A program made the translations under genes and the position numbers. DNA of 64,000 nt from Haloplanus sp. HW8-1 (GTDB lineage Archaea; Halobacteriota; Halobacteria; Halobacteriales; Haloferacaceae), in the NCBI RefSeq assembly GCF_023703795.1, contig NZ_CP098518.1, forward strand, positions 1,860,001-1,924,000. The letters are read 5' to 3'. Below are positions 44,186-53,340 of the stretch, one piece after another. The notes below the pieces were generated by a model, which did not search any database, was not told where the DNA came from, and saw nothing but the letters and a program-made list of their open reading frames with translations. The first letter of the stretch is position 1; each line of letters opens with the position of its first letter.

Positions 44186-44808
44186 AGAGCGACAGTACGG
44201 GACCTAGCCGGATAATATCATCCCCCGTTCGTGAGTGTACACGGCACCCCGTCGGTCTCTTGGGCCCCGGGCGCCAGTAGCGGTTGGAACCGTGTGTCCC
44301 CCCCGCCACGCCACCGTCGCGCTCCTTCGTTCTCGATTGTTGATTATTCGGGGGACACGCTGGGTACATCCCCCTGGGAGGAGAGTCGATGGATGGGGAA
44401 GACGGGTGCCTCTGACACACTGCTCTCCCAATTCCCTGATTTTTCTAACTGCGTGCGGTCACGCTGTGTCCGATCACCGATACCGGCGCCACGATGGCGG
44501 CGACGTGGGCTCACCAGTCGTGCTGGGTGTCGCTCCGGCGGTGGGTTGGTACGACGCGTAGCGAGGACGAAACACCGTGTCACAGAGCCCGCTTCCTGAT
44601 CGGTAGCGCCTCTCTGTGACACGCTTGACGAGTCGAACGCTCGGACGTCCCCGCCAATCCCACGACGCCTGTGTTCGTCGATCACGACGACGGTCGCGAA
44701 GGTCCGTGCATGGATTCCTCCACTGATCTGTCGACGACGTCCACGGCGTTGGTTGCTAATTCGGCGCCGTTGGCACTATCTCGCTCATGAGATGTCTCGG
44801 AAGTAGGA
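44186..44808. other. Gene-free region between amphi-Trp gene and tRNA-Pro
   Basis: About 620 bases in which every open frame looks like noise (basic, Cys/His-poor, poor codon bias). It holds one clear 12-base inverted repeat (44576-44623) and sits beside a tRNA gene, a frequent integration site, so it may be the remains of an inserted element. No copy of the tRNA 3' end was found inside it. Confidence 0.5.
44576..44623. repeat. 12-bp perfect inverted repeat near tRNA-Pro
   Basis: CGTGTCACAGAG (44576-44587) is repeated inverted as CTCTGTGACACG (44612-44623) with a 24-base spacer. It lies in the gene-free region. It could be a hairpin, a protein site or a mobile-element end. Confidence 0.5.
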
Positions 44809-44879
44809 TGGGACCGCCGTGATTCGAACACGGGTCCAACGCACCCCATGCGCAGAGGATACCACTACCCCACGGTCCC
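44809..44879 (-). tRNA. tRNA-Pro (anticodon GGG)
   Basis: On the minus strand the acceptor GGGACCG (44879-44873) pairs with CGGTCCC, discriminator A at 44809, and the T arm is CCGTG-TTCGAAT-CACGG. The anticodon loop reads ATGGGGT with GGG in the anticodon position, so it decodes CCC/CCU proline codons. The D arm GGG/CCT is short but typical. The anticodon stem has one mismatch at the outer pair, which is tolerated. Confidence 0.9.
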
Positions 44880-44926
44880 GCGTTTCGAGCCAGGACCGTC
44901 CCCGGGTTAAGCGTGTCGTTTCCGCC

Positions 44927-45796
44927 TCACACCAACACTCGTTCGAGGTCGACCACGACGCCGTCGGTCGCGTTGGGATCGCCGACCAGCCGGCCGAGAC
45001 AGACCGCCGAGCCGTCAGGGGTGTAGCAGGCGACGAGGGCGTCCCGTGGGGCCGTCTCGGCATCGAGGACGCCGGGAGCGTAGACGGGGGCGCCGGTCGC
45101 CACCTGTTCGGCGGCGCTCGGTGCGATGGTGATCGCGGGCAGGTCGGTGAGGACGCGCTCCGCGGGGTCGACGACCTCGCGCAGCGGTTCCTCGTCGCCG
45201 TCCTCGGCGAAGGCGAGGGCGTCGGCGAGGTCGTGGAGCGTCACGAGGTCGCGGTCGTCGAAGGGATCCGTGGCCGTCCGCCGGAGGTCGCCCATGTGCG
45301 CGCCGACCCCGAGCGCGAGGCCGAGGTCGTGACAGAGTTTGCGGACGTACGTCCCGCTGGCACACTCGATGCGGAGCAGCGCCTGTCGGTCGCGCGTTTC
45401 GAGGAGGTCGAGGGCGTGAATTCGGCGGGTGCGAAGGCGGCGGGAGACGGCGCTCTTGCGCGGCGGCTTCTGGTAGATTTCGCCCTCGAACTCGGCGAGT
45501 ACGTCGGTCAGATCGGCGGGTGGCCGGCCGTGGAGTTCGAGGACGGCCACGTACTCCTTGCGTCCCTCGAGAAAGGCGGGCGCAAGGCGGGTGGCATCGC
45601 CGAGCATGACCGGCAGACACCCCGTCACCTTCGGGTCGAGCGTCCCGGCGTGGGCCGCGCGGTCGACGCCGGCCATGTCGCGCACCCAGCCGGCAACCTG
45701 GTGGGCGGAGGGACCGGGCGGCTTGTCGAGGTTGACGACGCCGAAGGAGAGGCGCCCGTCGAGCGTTCGGTCGCCGGGCGGAGCGCGCAGGGTCAC
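44927..45796 (-). CDS. cbf5: tRNA/rRNA pseudouridine synthase Cbf5 (H/ACA complex)
   Basis: A 289-residue catalytic subunit of the H/ACA guide-RNA pseudouridylation complex. The TruB-type core has [10 protein letters not shown] (near 23-32) and the catalytic Asp in [12 protein letters not shown] (near 47-58). A C-terminal PUA domain (about 215-289) ends the protein. It starts with GTG that overlaps the cmk stop by four bases (GTGA), part of the conserved adk-DUF106-cmk-cbf5 cluster. Length is near the archaeal norm (about 300). Confidence 0.95.
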   Translation of the reverse strand: MTLRAPPGDRTLDGRLSFGVVNLDKPPGPSAHQVAGWVRDMAGVDRAAHAGTLDPKVTGCLPVMLGDATRLAPAFLEGRKEYVAVLELHGRPPADLTDVLAEFEGEIYQKPPRKSAVSRRLRTRRIHALDLLETRDRQALLRIECASGTYVRKLCHDLGLALGVGAHMGDLRRTATDPFDDRDLVTLHDLADALAFAEDGDEEPLREVVDPAERVLTDLPAITIAPSAAEQVATGAPVYAPGVLDAETAPRDALVACYTPDGSAVCLGRLVGDPNATDGVVVDLERVLV

Positions 45797-46374
45797 GACT
45801 GGAAGTCGTCGACGACGGCGACGGGGTAGCGACCCTCGTCGGCCGTGGGCTCGTAGCGTTCGACTGCGGTCGTGAGGATCGCGAGCACGTCCGCGGCGGT
45901 CCACCGTGCGGTGTTCACGACGAAGTCGTAGATCGAGAGGTCGTCGATGTCGATGTCGTAGTAGTCGGCGTACCGCTTGTGCTCGCTGCGTTCGCGGCGG
46001 AGCGTCTCCTCGCGGGCCCGTTCGACCGACTTCTCCTCGCGGTCGGCGATGCGGGCGGCCCGGACGTCGACGGGGGCGTCGAGCCAGAGGCGGAAGTCGG
46101 CGTGGTCGCCGGCGAGCCACCCCGCCAGTCGGGATTCGAGGACGAGTCCGTCGCGATCCCTCGCGATCTCGTACAGGCGGCGATCGAGGTCGCGGTCGAT
46201 CCGCTCGTCTTCCTCCGCGAGTTCGTTGAACTCGACCGGGGAGTAGCCACGGTCGGCGGCCAGATCACGGAAGATGTCGCCGCCGCTCACGTGCTCCAGA
46301 TCGAGCGCCTCCGCGAGGCCGGCGGCGGTGGTGCTTTTCCCACTGCCTGCCGGCCCGGACACGGTGAGTAACAT
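45793..46374 (-). CDS. cmk: Cytidylate kinase
   Basis: A 193-residue archaeal-type CMP kinase. The P-loop is [10 protein letters not shown] (6-15), then SGGDIFRD near 30-37, and the LID region around [19 protein letters not shown] (near 114-132). The last strand DFQS is normal. It makes CDP from CMP for nucleotide pools. It overlaps the cbf5 start, and lies 67 bases from the DUF106 gene in the same direction. Confidence 0.95.
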   Translation of the reverse strand: MLLTVSGPAGSGKSTTAAGLAEALDLEHVSGGDIFRDLAADRGYSPVEFNELAEEDERIDRDLDRRLYEIARDRDGLVLESRLAGWLAGDHADFRLWLDAPVDVRAARIADREEKSVERAREETLRRERSEHKRYADYYDIDIDDLSIYDFVVNTARWTAADVLAILTTAVERYEPTADEGRYPVAVVDDFQS

Positions 46375-46441
46375 ATCGCCTCTGATGGTGGCCGCCTAAA
46401 AGAGTATGTTCACTTCGCCCCGCTTCGTCTCGCCGCTCCGT

Positions 46442-47350
46442 TCAGGTTCCCGTCGGACTGATGTCGATGTTCAGTCCCTTGCGGATGATCTGGGTGAAGC
46501 CCATCGAGCAGATGAAGTACCAGACGATCCACACCTGCACGGGACCGAGCACCTGTTGCTTCCACGCGACGGTGCCCCGGAAGGGAAGCACCATCGTCCC
46601 GAACTGGCCGCTGGACGGGTCGCCGATGCCGACCTTCCAGTACATCCAGAGGAAGACGGGAATGGTGAGGAACATGATCCACACCATCGGACGGAACTGC
46701 TCTTTGAACATGCCCATCTGGTCGCCCATGGCTTCCATCTGCTCGTCCTGAATGCGGTCGAGAGCCTCGTCGTCCCCCCGTTCTTTGGCCTTCTTCCGTT
46801 TCTCCTGGATCTCCTGCATCTGTTCTTGGTACTCCCCCATCTTCTCGGTGTCCATCAGGTTCGCTTGCAGGAGCGTCGAGTACAGGCCCGTCACCACGGC
46901 GAGGACCATGACGACGGCGTAGAAGGGGAGCGCCGCGTTCAGGGGCCCGAGGACGGCGTCCATGATGGTGCCGATGACGTTCCGCATCGGCGCCCAGGAG
47001 TAGCCGGCGAACAGTCCGACACTGACGACCGCCGCGCCCTTGTCCCACATCGACCACGAGGACTCGTCTTCGTCGTCGTCGCTCGACGAGGTCGTCGACG
47101 TGGTCGTCGGCTCCCCGTTCTCGAGCCCGTCGCGGATCGCCTCGGCGTCGGCCAGTCGGAAGCCCGCGTCGCCGTCGACCAACACGCCCTTCTCGATGAG
47201 GCGTCCCCACTCCCCGCTCGACAGCTCGTCACGGACGTCGACCCACTTGACCTCGCCGTCCTCCGCGCGGTCGAGGACCGTCCGGACGACCGACTCCATC
47301 TCCGCGTCGTCGGAGACGAGATCCCGCACCTTCCGCTCGATCCGTGCCAT
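46442..47350 (-). CDS. DUF106 membrane-insertion protein (YidC/EMC3-like)
   Basis: A 302-residue protein with an N-terminal cytosolic part (about 1-105) and three membrane helices. The core includes GPLNAALPFYAVVMVLAVVT, then the coiled segment EYQEQMQEIQEKRKKAKERG (near 172-191), typical of the archaeal YidC/EMC3 relatives. It inserts or folds membrane proteins. It lies between adk and cmk as in the conserved spc-like cluster. The ATG at 47350 matches family starts; the longer frame includes promoter DNA. EMC6-like protein at 15224 may be a partner. Confidence 0.88.
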   Translation of the reverse strand: MARIERKVRDLVSDDAEMESVVRTVLDRAEDGEVKWVDVRDELSSGEWGRLIEKGVLVDGDAGFRLADAEAIRDGLENGEPTTTSTTSSSDDDEDESSWSMWDKGAAVVSVGLFAGYSWAPMRNVIGTIMDAVLGPLNAALPFYAVVMVLAVVTGLYSTLLQANLMDTEKMGEYQEQMQEIQEKRKKAKERGDDEALDRIQDEQMEAMGDQMGMFKEQFRPMVWIMFLTIPVFLWMYWKVGIGDPSSGQFGTMVLPFRGTVAWKQQVLGPVQVWIVWYFICSMGFTQIIRKGLNIDISPTGT

Positions 47351-47425
47351 TGAGGAGGGATAGCCACCCGCAGGTAATGAACCTTTTACTCTGTCCGCGG
47401 GAGCGACCGTCACCCGGCCGGGGTG

Positions 47426-47776
47426 TCACCCTTCGTCGAGCGGCCGCTCGTAGACGTGTGCTCCGGCGTAGAGCGCGACGTCGACGCCGACGGCCGCCAG
47501 CGAGAGGCCGCCGGCGGTCATGACGACGAGCAGGAGGAGTCCGCCGGGTCCACCGTCCCACCCGAGGATGCCGACGGGCAGCGCTAGCCCGAGGGCGACG
47601 TTCGCGACCCCGCTCAGCCGGAACCAGCCGATCCTGGCGGTCACCGGGTTCCGGAACGCGGCGACGGCATCGAGGACGCCGGCGGCGCCGATGAGTACCA
47701 CCTGTACGGCGGTCGTCGGCGTTCGGAATAGGGCCACACCCACGAGCGCAACGCCGGCGACCACGAGCGATAGCAA
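47426..47776 (-). CDS. Small four-helix membrane protein
   Basis: A 116-residue hydrophobic protein with about four helices and a short charged C-terminus. The start is weak: TTG at 47776 is the best, since no ATG or GTG is available in the upstream frame before the adk end. A TATA-like TATATTTT on this strand lies near 47848-47855. Function unknown; it sits in the DUF106-adk interval. Confidence 0.6.
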   Translation of the reverse strand: MLSLVVAGVALVGVALFRTPTTAVQVVLIGAAGVLDAVAAFRNPVTARIGWFRLSGVANVALGLALPVGILGWDGGPGGLLLLVVMTAGGLSLAAVGVDVALYAGAHVYERPLDEG

Positions 47777-47866
47777 CCCGATGCCGAGGGCGCCACACAG
47801 CCGCCGGTGGGTCGTCGACTGTACGAGGACGCCTCCGAACGCCGTGAAAATATAGCTTCGGTCGCC

Positions 47867-48514
47867 TTACGTCGCCGCTTCGACCTTCTCTCTGATCGAC
47901 TCGAACACCTCGTCGGGGGTCCCCTCGCCGTCGACTTCTACGAGGACGCCCTCGTCGCGATAATGTCCGACGACTGGGGCGGTGTTCTCCTCGTACACGC
48001 GAAGGCGCTCGCGCACCGTCTCCTCGGAGTCGTCGTCCCGCTGGATCAGGTCGCCGCCACACTCGTCACAGACGCCCGCCGTCTCGGGCGGGCTGAACTC
48101 GACATGGTAGTTGGCGCCACAGTCGTCACAGACCCGGCGGCCGGTGAGGCGCTCGACGAGTTCTGCCTCGCCCACGTCGAGAAAGAGCACGACGTCGAGG
48201 TCGGTGATCTCCGAGAGGTACTCGGCCTGATCGAGGTTGCGGGGGTAGCCGTCGAGGACGTAGCCGTCCGCCTCCTGTAGTGCGGTCTTGACGATCTCGT
48301 TGACCACCGCGTCGGGGACGAGTTCGCCGGCGTCCATGTACGCCCGCGGCGTGTCGTACTCGGTGTCCATGTGACCGATGTCCATATCCTTGTTCGCCCG
48401 GAGGGCGTCGCCCGTCGTGACGTGCTCGATGTCGAACGCCTCGGCGAGTCGTTTGCTCTGAGTTCCCTTGCCCGCTCCCGGTGCACCGAGCAACAGTACG
48501 TGTGGCTCGCTCAT
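47867..48514 (-). CDS. adk: Adenylate kinase (zinc-LID type)
   Basis: A 215-residue enzyme that converts ATP + AMP to two ADP. The P-loop is [10 protein letters not shown] (10-19), the NMP-binding part includes [22 protein letters not shown] (near 90-99) is the core, and the LID has four cysteines (CDDC near 129-132 and CDEC near 148-151) for zinc, as in Gram-positive and haloarchaeal enzymes. It belongs to the adk-DUF106-cmk-cbf5 cluster. Confidence 0.96.
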   Translation of the reverse strand: MSEPHVLLLGAPGAGKGTQSKRLAEAFDIEHVTTGDALRANKDMDIGHMDTEYDTPRAYMDAGELVPDAVVNEIVKTALQEADGYVLDGYPRNLDQAEYLSEITDLDVVLFLDVGEAELVERLTGRRVCDDCGANYHVEFSPPETAGVCDECGGDLIQRDDDSEETVRERLRVYEENTAPVVGHYRDEGVLVEVDGEGTPDEVFESIREKVEAAT

Positions 48515-48582
48515 ACCCCCATCTCCCCCCTCCGAGTATAAATCAGTGAAGAAATCGGGGCGATACCGTCGGAGCCGAACTC

Positions 48583-48664
48583 ATACGGATTATTGTAAGT
48601 CATTACCGGTGGTTTGCCGGACCGTCTCGACGAACCACCGGTGAACAGTTACAATACTCCGTAT
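48583..48664. repeat. 82-base compound palindrome after icd
   Basis: The outer arms are 48583-48598 and 48649-48664 (15 of 16 complementary). Inside them is a second perfect 10-base pair of arms, ACCGGTGGTT (48605-48614) and AACCACCGGT (48633-48642), around an 18-base loop. The right end coincides with the icd stop codon (48664-48666). It can fold into one long stem with an internal bulge and may be a terminator, RNA element or MITE-like repeat. Confidence 0.7.
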
Positions 48665-49923
48665 CAGGCCAGGTCCTCGATCCGCTCGCAGACGGCGTCA
48701 GCGTACTCGCTGGTTGCGAGTTTCGTGCCGCCCTCGATCTGTCGGTGGAGGTCGTAGGTGACCTCACCGGCGGAGATGGTCGCCTCGACGGCGTCGCGCA
48801 CGAGGTCGGCGGCGTCGTCCCAACCCAACTGTTCGAGCATGATCCGCCCGGAGAGGATCATCGCGGTCGGGTTGACCTTGTCCTGGCCGGCGTACTTCGG
48901 CGCCGAGCCGTGGACGGGTTCGGCCAACACGCGACCCTCGCCGAGGTTCGCGCCCGGTGCGATGCCCAGGCCGCCGATCTGTGCGCCCGCGGCGTCCGAG
49001 AGGTAGTCGCCGTTCAGGTTCGGCATCGCCAGCACGTCGTACTGGTCGGTGCGGGTCAGCAGCTGCTGGAGCATGTTGTCCGCGATGCGGTCCTTGACGA
49101 CCACCACGTCCTCGGGCGCCTCGCCGTCGTACTCGTCCCAGAGTTCGTCCTCCGTGATGAGGTCGTCGCCGTACTCCTCCTCGGCGAGTTCGTAGCCCCA
49201 GTCGCGGAAGGCCGCCTCGGTGAACTTCATGATGTTGCCCTTGTGGACGAGCGTCACCGAGTCGCGGTCGTTCTCGATGGCGTAGTCGAAGGCCTCCCGA
49301 ATCAGGCGCTTGCTGCCGAACTCGGAGATCGGCTTGACGCCGATGCCGACCGGTCCCTCGTGGATGGTGTCCTCGTATCCCATCTCCTCCTCGATGAACT
49401 CGCGGACGCGCTCGACGTCGTCGCTGCCGGCTTCCCACTCGATGCCGGCGTAGACGTCTTCGGTGTTCTCCCGGAAGGAGATCATGTCCATCTGCTCGGG
49501 CGCCGTGACCGGTGAGGGGACGCCGTCGAGGTAGTAGGTGGGCCGGACGTTCGTATAGAGGTCGAGTTTCTTCCGCAGTGCGACGTTCAGCGAGCGGAAG
49601 CCGGAGCCGACGGGTGTCGTCAGCGGCCCCTTGATCGCGACGCGGTGGTCGCGGATCGCATCGACCGTCTCGTCGGGGAGGTTCTCGTCGTACCGGTCGC
49701 GGGCCGACTGCCCCGCGTAGAGCTGCATCCAACTGATCGACCGACCGGTCGCCTCGGCGGCGGCGTCGAGTACCTGCTGTGCGGCCGGCCCTACGTCCTG
49801 ACCGATGCCGTCGCCGTGGATGATCGGGATGATCGGATTCGACGGGACGACAAGTTCGCCGGTCGCCTCGTCGACGGTGATGACTTCGCCGTCGTCGGGA
49901 ACTTCGATCTGCTCGTAGCTCAT
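48664..49923 (-). CDS. icd: Isocitrate dehydrogenase (NADP-type)
   Basis: A 419-residue enzyme of the citric acid cycle that oxidises isocitrate to 2-oxoglutarate. Family blocks include IPIIHGDGIGQDVGP near the N-terminus, MISFRENTEDVYAG (near 143-156, including substrate Ser), the catalytic Lys in LVHKGNIMKFTE, and MPNLNGDYLSDAAGAQIGG (near 298-316). The KYAGQDKVNP motif supports NADP preference in haloarchaea, though cofactor choice is inferred. It ends in a large palindrome. The promoter lies in the 49924-50222 region, with a TATA-like AATAAC. Confidence 0.95.
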   Translation of the reverse strand: MSYEQIEVPDDGEVITVDEATGELVVPSNPIIPIIHGDGIGQDVGPAAQQVLDAAAEATGRSISWMQLYAGQSARDRYDENLPDETVDAIRDHRVAIKGPLTTPVGSGFRSLNVALRKKLDLYTNVRPTYYLDGVPSPVTAPEQMDMISFRENTEDVYAGIEWEAGSDDVERVREFIEEEMGYEDTIHEGPVGIGVKPISEFGSKRLIREAFDYAIENDRDSVTLVHKGNIMKFTEAAFRDWGYELAEEEYGDDLITEDELWDEYDGEAPEDVVVVKDRIADNMLQQLLTRTDQYDVLAMPNLNGDYLSDAAGAQIGGLGIAPGANLGEGRVLAEPVHGSAPKYAGQDKVNPTAMILSGRIMLEQLGWDDAADLVRDAVEATISAGEVTYDLHRQIEGGTKLATSEYADAVCERIEDLA

Positions 49924-50222
49924 ATCGTCGCCGAGTTCACCGACCAGCGTGAAAGAACTGCCGTTATTCCGCCGTCCCGCGGTGGCTCAGGGGAAGACCG
50001 TGTCCCGCGGCGTGACGAACGTTCGGGCGGGGCGCCCCCGGACCCACTCGATCACGCCGGCACCGTCCGGCCTGCGAACGAGGTCACCCCCGCGTCGGCG
50101 TCGATCATCGTCTCCCGCTGGGGCACCGAGACGAGTCCCTCGCGCCCGCTGTCGTCTCGACGAGTATATCGCTCGGACGGGCGTGCCGCAACCTCTTTCC
50201 GGGACTCACGCCAAGGGCGCCT
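49924..50222. other. Divergent promoter region of icd and map
   Basis: About 300 bases with no gene. A TATA-like stretch on the minus strand (AATAAC around 49964-49969) precedes icd. I see no strong signal for map, whose ATG is at 50223 next to a GC-rich stretch. No repeat or hairpin of note. Confidence 0.35.
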
Positions 50223-51113
50223 ATGAGCGTTGGACCCCTCGACGAGGAGACAGTCGAGAAGTATCGCCGGGCTGGCGAGGCGTTGCGAACCGTCCTCGAC
50301 GAGGCAGCCGCGATGATCGAACCGGGCGTGACGCATCTCGAAGTCGCGGAACACGCCGAGGCGCGGATCGACGAACTGGCCGACGGCCCCGCCTTCCCCG
50401 TCAACATCAGCGTCGACGAGGAGGCCAGCCACTCGACGCCCGCCCGCGACGACGACGCCGAGTTCGGCGAGGAGATGGTCTGTCTCGACGTGGGCGTCCA
50501 CGTCGACGGCTACGTCGCCGACGCCGCGACGACGGTCGATCTTTCGGGGAATCCGGAACTCGTCGAGGCCGCCGAGGAGGCCCTCGACGTCGCCATCGAC
50601 GCCGTCGCCCCCGGCGTCGACACCGGTACGATCGGTGCCGAAATCGAGGACGTGATCCGCGGCTACGGCTACACGCCGGTTCTCAACCTCTCCGGCCACG
50701 GCGTCGAACAGTGGGACGCTCACACGGGACCGAGCGTCCCGAACCGCGGCGTCGATCGCGGCGCCGAACTCGAAGTGGGCGACGTGATCGCCGTCGAGCC
50801 CTTCGCGACCGACGGTCGCGGCAAGGTGAGCGAGGGGAACAAAGAGGAGATCTACAGCCTGGAGCGGGAACGCTCGGTCCGTAACCGACAGGCTCGCCAG
50901 ATCCTCGACACCGTCACCGAAAAGTACCGGACGCTCCCGTTCGCGGCTCGGTGGTTCGACGTGTCGCGTGCGGAGATGGCGCTCCGCCGACTCAAACAAC
51001 AGGACGTCGTCCACGGTTATCCCGTGTTGAAAGAGGAGGACGGCCGCCTCGTCAGTCAGGCCGAACACACCCTCATCGTCACCGAGGACGGGTGTGAGAT
51101 AACCACCGCTTAA
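50223..51113 (+). CDS. map: Methionine aminopeptidase (type II)
   Basis: A 296-residue enzyme that removes the initiator Met from nascent proteins. The di-metal ligands of the pita-bread fold appear in order: Asp in LDVGVHVDGY (near 90-99) and DAATTVD (near 101-107), His in NLSGHGVEQWD (near 156-166), Glu in VIAVEPFA (near 189-196), and the last Glu in SQAEHTLIV (near 280). The 60-residue insertion with a winged-helix look marks type II. It ends in a four-base overlap with a convergent zinc protein gene. Confidence 0.96.
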   Translation: MSVGPLDEETVEKYRRAGEALRTVLDEAAAMIEPGVTHLEVAEHAEARIDELADGPAFPVNISVDEEASHSTPARDDDAEFGEEMVCLDVGVHVDGYVADAATTVDLSGNPELVEAAEEALDVAIDAVAPGVDTGTIGAEIEDVIRGYGYTPVLNLSGHGVEQWDAHTGPSVPNRGVDRGAELEVGDVIAVEPFATDGRGKVSEGNKEEIYSLERERSVRNRQARQILDTVTEKYRTLPFAARWFDVSRAEMALRRLKQQDVVHGYPVLKEEDGRLVSQAEHTLIVTEDGCEITTA

Positions 51114-51310
51114 GCGTCGTTCATCCGCTGGATCGACTCGGCGTCACAGACCGCACAGACTGCGACCCGATACGGCTCCCGCGAGAACGCCGCGTTCGCC
51201 GAGCCGGGATTCTCCGTCCGGATCTCCACCCTGACGGCATGCCTGGTCTCTCGTCCGCAGTCGGGACACAGTTCGTGGTTGGCGTCCGGGTTCGGTCGCT
51301 TCGCCTTCAT
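51110..51310 (-). CDS. Small zinc-ribbon protein
   Basis: A 66-residue haloarchaeal protein with CPDC (near 15-18) and CAVC (near 52-55), forming one four-Cys zinc ribbon around a beta hairpin. It converges with map over four bases. No function is known for the family. An ATG at 51310 is well placed; the region upstream is AT-rich (TTAACCCGG repeats). Confidence 0.75.
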   Translation of the reverse strand: MKAKRPNPDANHELCPDCGRETRHAVRVEIRTENPGSANAAFSREPYRVAVCAVCDAESIQRMNDA

Positions 51311-51529
51311 CGACAGCCCCTTTCGGAGCCGTTTGCATAAGCACCGCAGTCGGTTAACCCGGATTAAATCCGGTTAATCAGGGCTTAGCCGGATTTCACG
51401 GGTGAGAATCAGTAGGGCGTCAGACGGGTGTCACACGGCGACGGCTATCCGTGGGGATGGGTGTTTCCGGCGTTCGTGCGACGGCCACGTGGCGGGCCGT
51501 ATAAGCGGCTGGATACCCGCTTCCCTCAC

Positions 51530-52081
51530 ATGGAACGACTGTTCGCCCCTTGGCGCATCGACTGGGTGACCCGCGACGAGGACGACACCCTCGACGGGTG
51601 TCCGTTCTGTGTGCTCCCCGACGGGGACGACGACCGGGCCAACCGCATCGTCGCCCGCAGCGATCACGCCTTCGTCGTCCTGAACAACGCCCCGTACAAT
51701 CCCGGCCACGCCATGGTGATCCCCTACCGACACGACGGCGAGTACCGCGCGCTCGACGCGCCGGAACTGCTCGATCACGCGCGACTCAAACAGCGGACCA
51801 TCGAGGCGATAGAGGCGGCCCTCGATTCCGACGCCCACAACGTCGGGCTCAACCTCGGCGGCGGGCCGGCCGGCGGCTCCATCGACGATCATCTCCATAC
51901 CCACGTGATCCCGCGGTGGGAAGGCGACACCAACTTCATGCCAGTCGTCGCCGACACGAAGGTCATCGTCGAGGCCATCGACGACACGTACGACCACCTC
52001 CACGAGGCCTTCGCCGCCCAGGCCGACGCGACGGTCCCCAGCCCGGATCGTGCGGTCTCACTCTCCCTGTCACCGGATTAG
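51530..52081 (+). CDS. HIT-family nucleotide hydrolase
   Basis: A 183-residue protein with the histidine triad HLHTHVIPRW (near 121-130), whose middle His attacks the phosphate of AMP-lysine, dinucleoside polyphosphates or adenylylated compounds. A four-residue CPFC near the N-terminus (near 25-28) is a zinc site of this subfamily. The ATG at 51530 is chosen by the MERLFAPWR start of relatives and a TATA-like GTATAAGC about 28 bases upstream, implying leaderless mRNA. Confidence 0.93.
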   Translation: MERLFAPWRIDWVTRDEDDTLDGCPFCVLPDGDDDRANRIVARSDHAFVVLNNAPYNPGHAMVIPYRHDGEYRALDAPELLDHARLKQRTIEAIEAALDSDAHNVGLNLGGGPAGGSIDDHLHTHVIPRWEGDTNFMPVVADTKVIVEAIDDTYDHLHEAFAAQADATVPSPDRAVSLSLSPD

Positions 52082-52153
52082 ACCGAGTCGAAACCTCGCT
52101 GCTACGCCCCTAATGACACCGCTTATGTGGATATGGCTCCTTACTGTGGATAG

Positions 52154-53071
52154 ATGTCGGAGGATCGCACCGCGTTTCTCAAGGCGTCGTGGGTCAACGT
52201 CGCCTCGAACGTCCTCAAGATCGCCGTCGAGGGGACACTCGGCGTCCTCTCGGGGAGCCTTGCGCTCATGGCCGACGCCGCCCACTCGGTCGCCGACTTA
52301 CTGGCGAGCGCCGTCGTCCTCGTCTGGGGACGGTTCGTCTACGACGACCCAGACGCGTCCCATCCACACGGCCACGAGCGGTTCGAACCCCTCTCCGCGC
52401 TCTTCGTCGGTGGCGTCCTCGTTCTTCTCGGGCTGAAACTCCTCTACGACTCGGGGCAGGCCCTACTCGCCGGTCCCTCCGCCGAGTACAGTTCCATCCT
52501 CGTCGTCGGCCTCGCCGTTGCCCTCCTCGTCCGGTACGGCTGTTACTGGTACACCGTCGCCGTCAACCGGGAGGTCGACTCGCCGAGTCTCCGAGCGCTC
52601 GCGGCCGACAGCAAGAACGACGTCTACACTACCCTCGCCGCGTTCGTCGGCGTCGCCGGCATGGCGCTCGGCTACCCCATCTTCGATCCGCTGGCCGGCG
52701 GTGTCGTCAGCCTCCTGGTCATCCACCAGGGGATCGACGTCTCGCGGGAGAACCTCCGGTATCTCTCCGACGGTGCCCCGCCCGCCGAGGAGCGCGACCG
52801 GATCGAACGGGCGATCCGCTCTCACCCGGAGGTCCGCGGCGTCCACGACTTCGTCGCCTACTACTCCGGTCACGTGATCGAGGTGGAGTTCCACGCCGAG
52901 ATCGACGCCGACCACTCCCTCACGAGCGCTCACGACATCGAGACGGAACTCCGGGAGCGCGTCCGCGAGATCGAACCCGTCTCCGACGTGCACGTCCACC
53001 TCGACCCCGCCGGCCTCGGCGAGTGGAAGGACGCCTCCGAGCGCTCCCCGTCGTCGACGCCCACCCGCTAA
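52154..53071 (+). CDS. Cation diffusion facilitator (CDF) transporter
   Basis: A 305-residue membrane protein with six helices and a cytosolic metal-sensing domain. The metal site in helix 2 and 5 is seen in the blocks MADAAHSVADLLAS and DSKNDVYTTLAAF (about 38-51 and 154-166). The C-terminal domain has the VRGVHDFVAYYSGHVIEVEFH fold. CDF proteins export Zn, Mn, Fe or other divalent metals by proton exchange; the ion here is unknown. The stop overlaps the convergent PadR gene. Confidence 0.93.
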   Translation: MSEDRTAFLKASWVNVASNVLKIAVEGTLGVLSGSLALMADAAHSVADLLASAVVLVWGRFVYDDPDASHPHGHERFEPLSALFVGGVLVLLGLKLLYDSGQALLAGPSAEYSSILVVGLAVALLVRYGCYWYTVAVNREVDSPSLRALAADSKNDVYTTLAAFVGVAGMALGYPIFDPLAGGVVSLLVIHQGIDVSRENLRYLSDGAPPAEERDRIERAIRSHPEVRGVHDFVAYYSGHVIEVEFHAEIDADHSLTSAHDIETELRERVREIEPVSDVHVHLDPAGLGEWKDASERSPSSTPTR

Positions 53072-53340
53072 TCCAGCGCCTCGTCCACCCACGCGTAATG
53101 CTCGCGGAGCGCCCGCTCACCGGCTTCGGTGAGTTCGTAGCGGTCGTGGATGCCGTCCGCCGTCTTCACGAGGTGACCCGTGTCGGTCAGCGTCCCGAGG
53201 GCGCCGTAGAACGTCGACGGGTCGATCCGCTCGTCGTACTGTGACTCCAGGGCCGCCTTACACTCTTGGGCCGTCGGCGATCCCTCGCTCGCGACGACGA
53301 CACAGACGTCCCGCCGGAGGCCGCTTCGCAGCCACTTCAT
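53068..53340 (-). CDS. PadR-family transcriptional regulator
   Basis: A 90-residue DNA-binding protein starting at ATG 53340. The winged helix covers KWLRSGLRRDVCVVVASEGS through the STFYGALGTLTDTGHLVK block, typical of short PadR (subfamily s2) or similar regulators; the ending helix is YAWVDEAL. Its start overlaps the methylthiotransferase stop by four bases, so the pair is co-transcribed. The inducer is not known. Confidence 0.85.
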   Translation of the reverse strand: MKWLRSGLRRDVCVVVASEGSPTAQECKAALESQYDERIDPSTFYGALGTLTDTGHLVKTADGIHDRYELTEAGERALREHYAWVDEALD

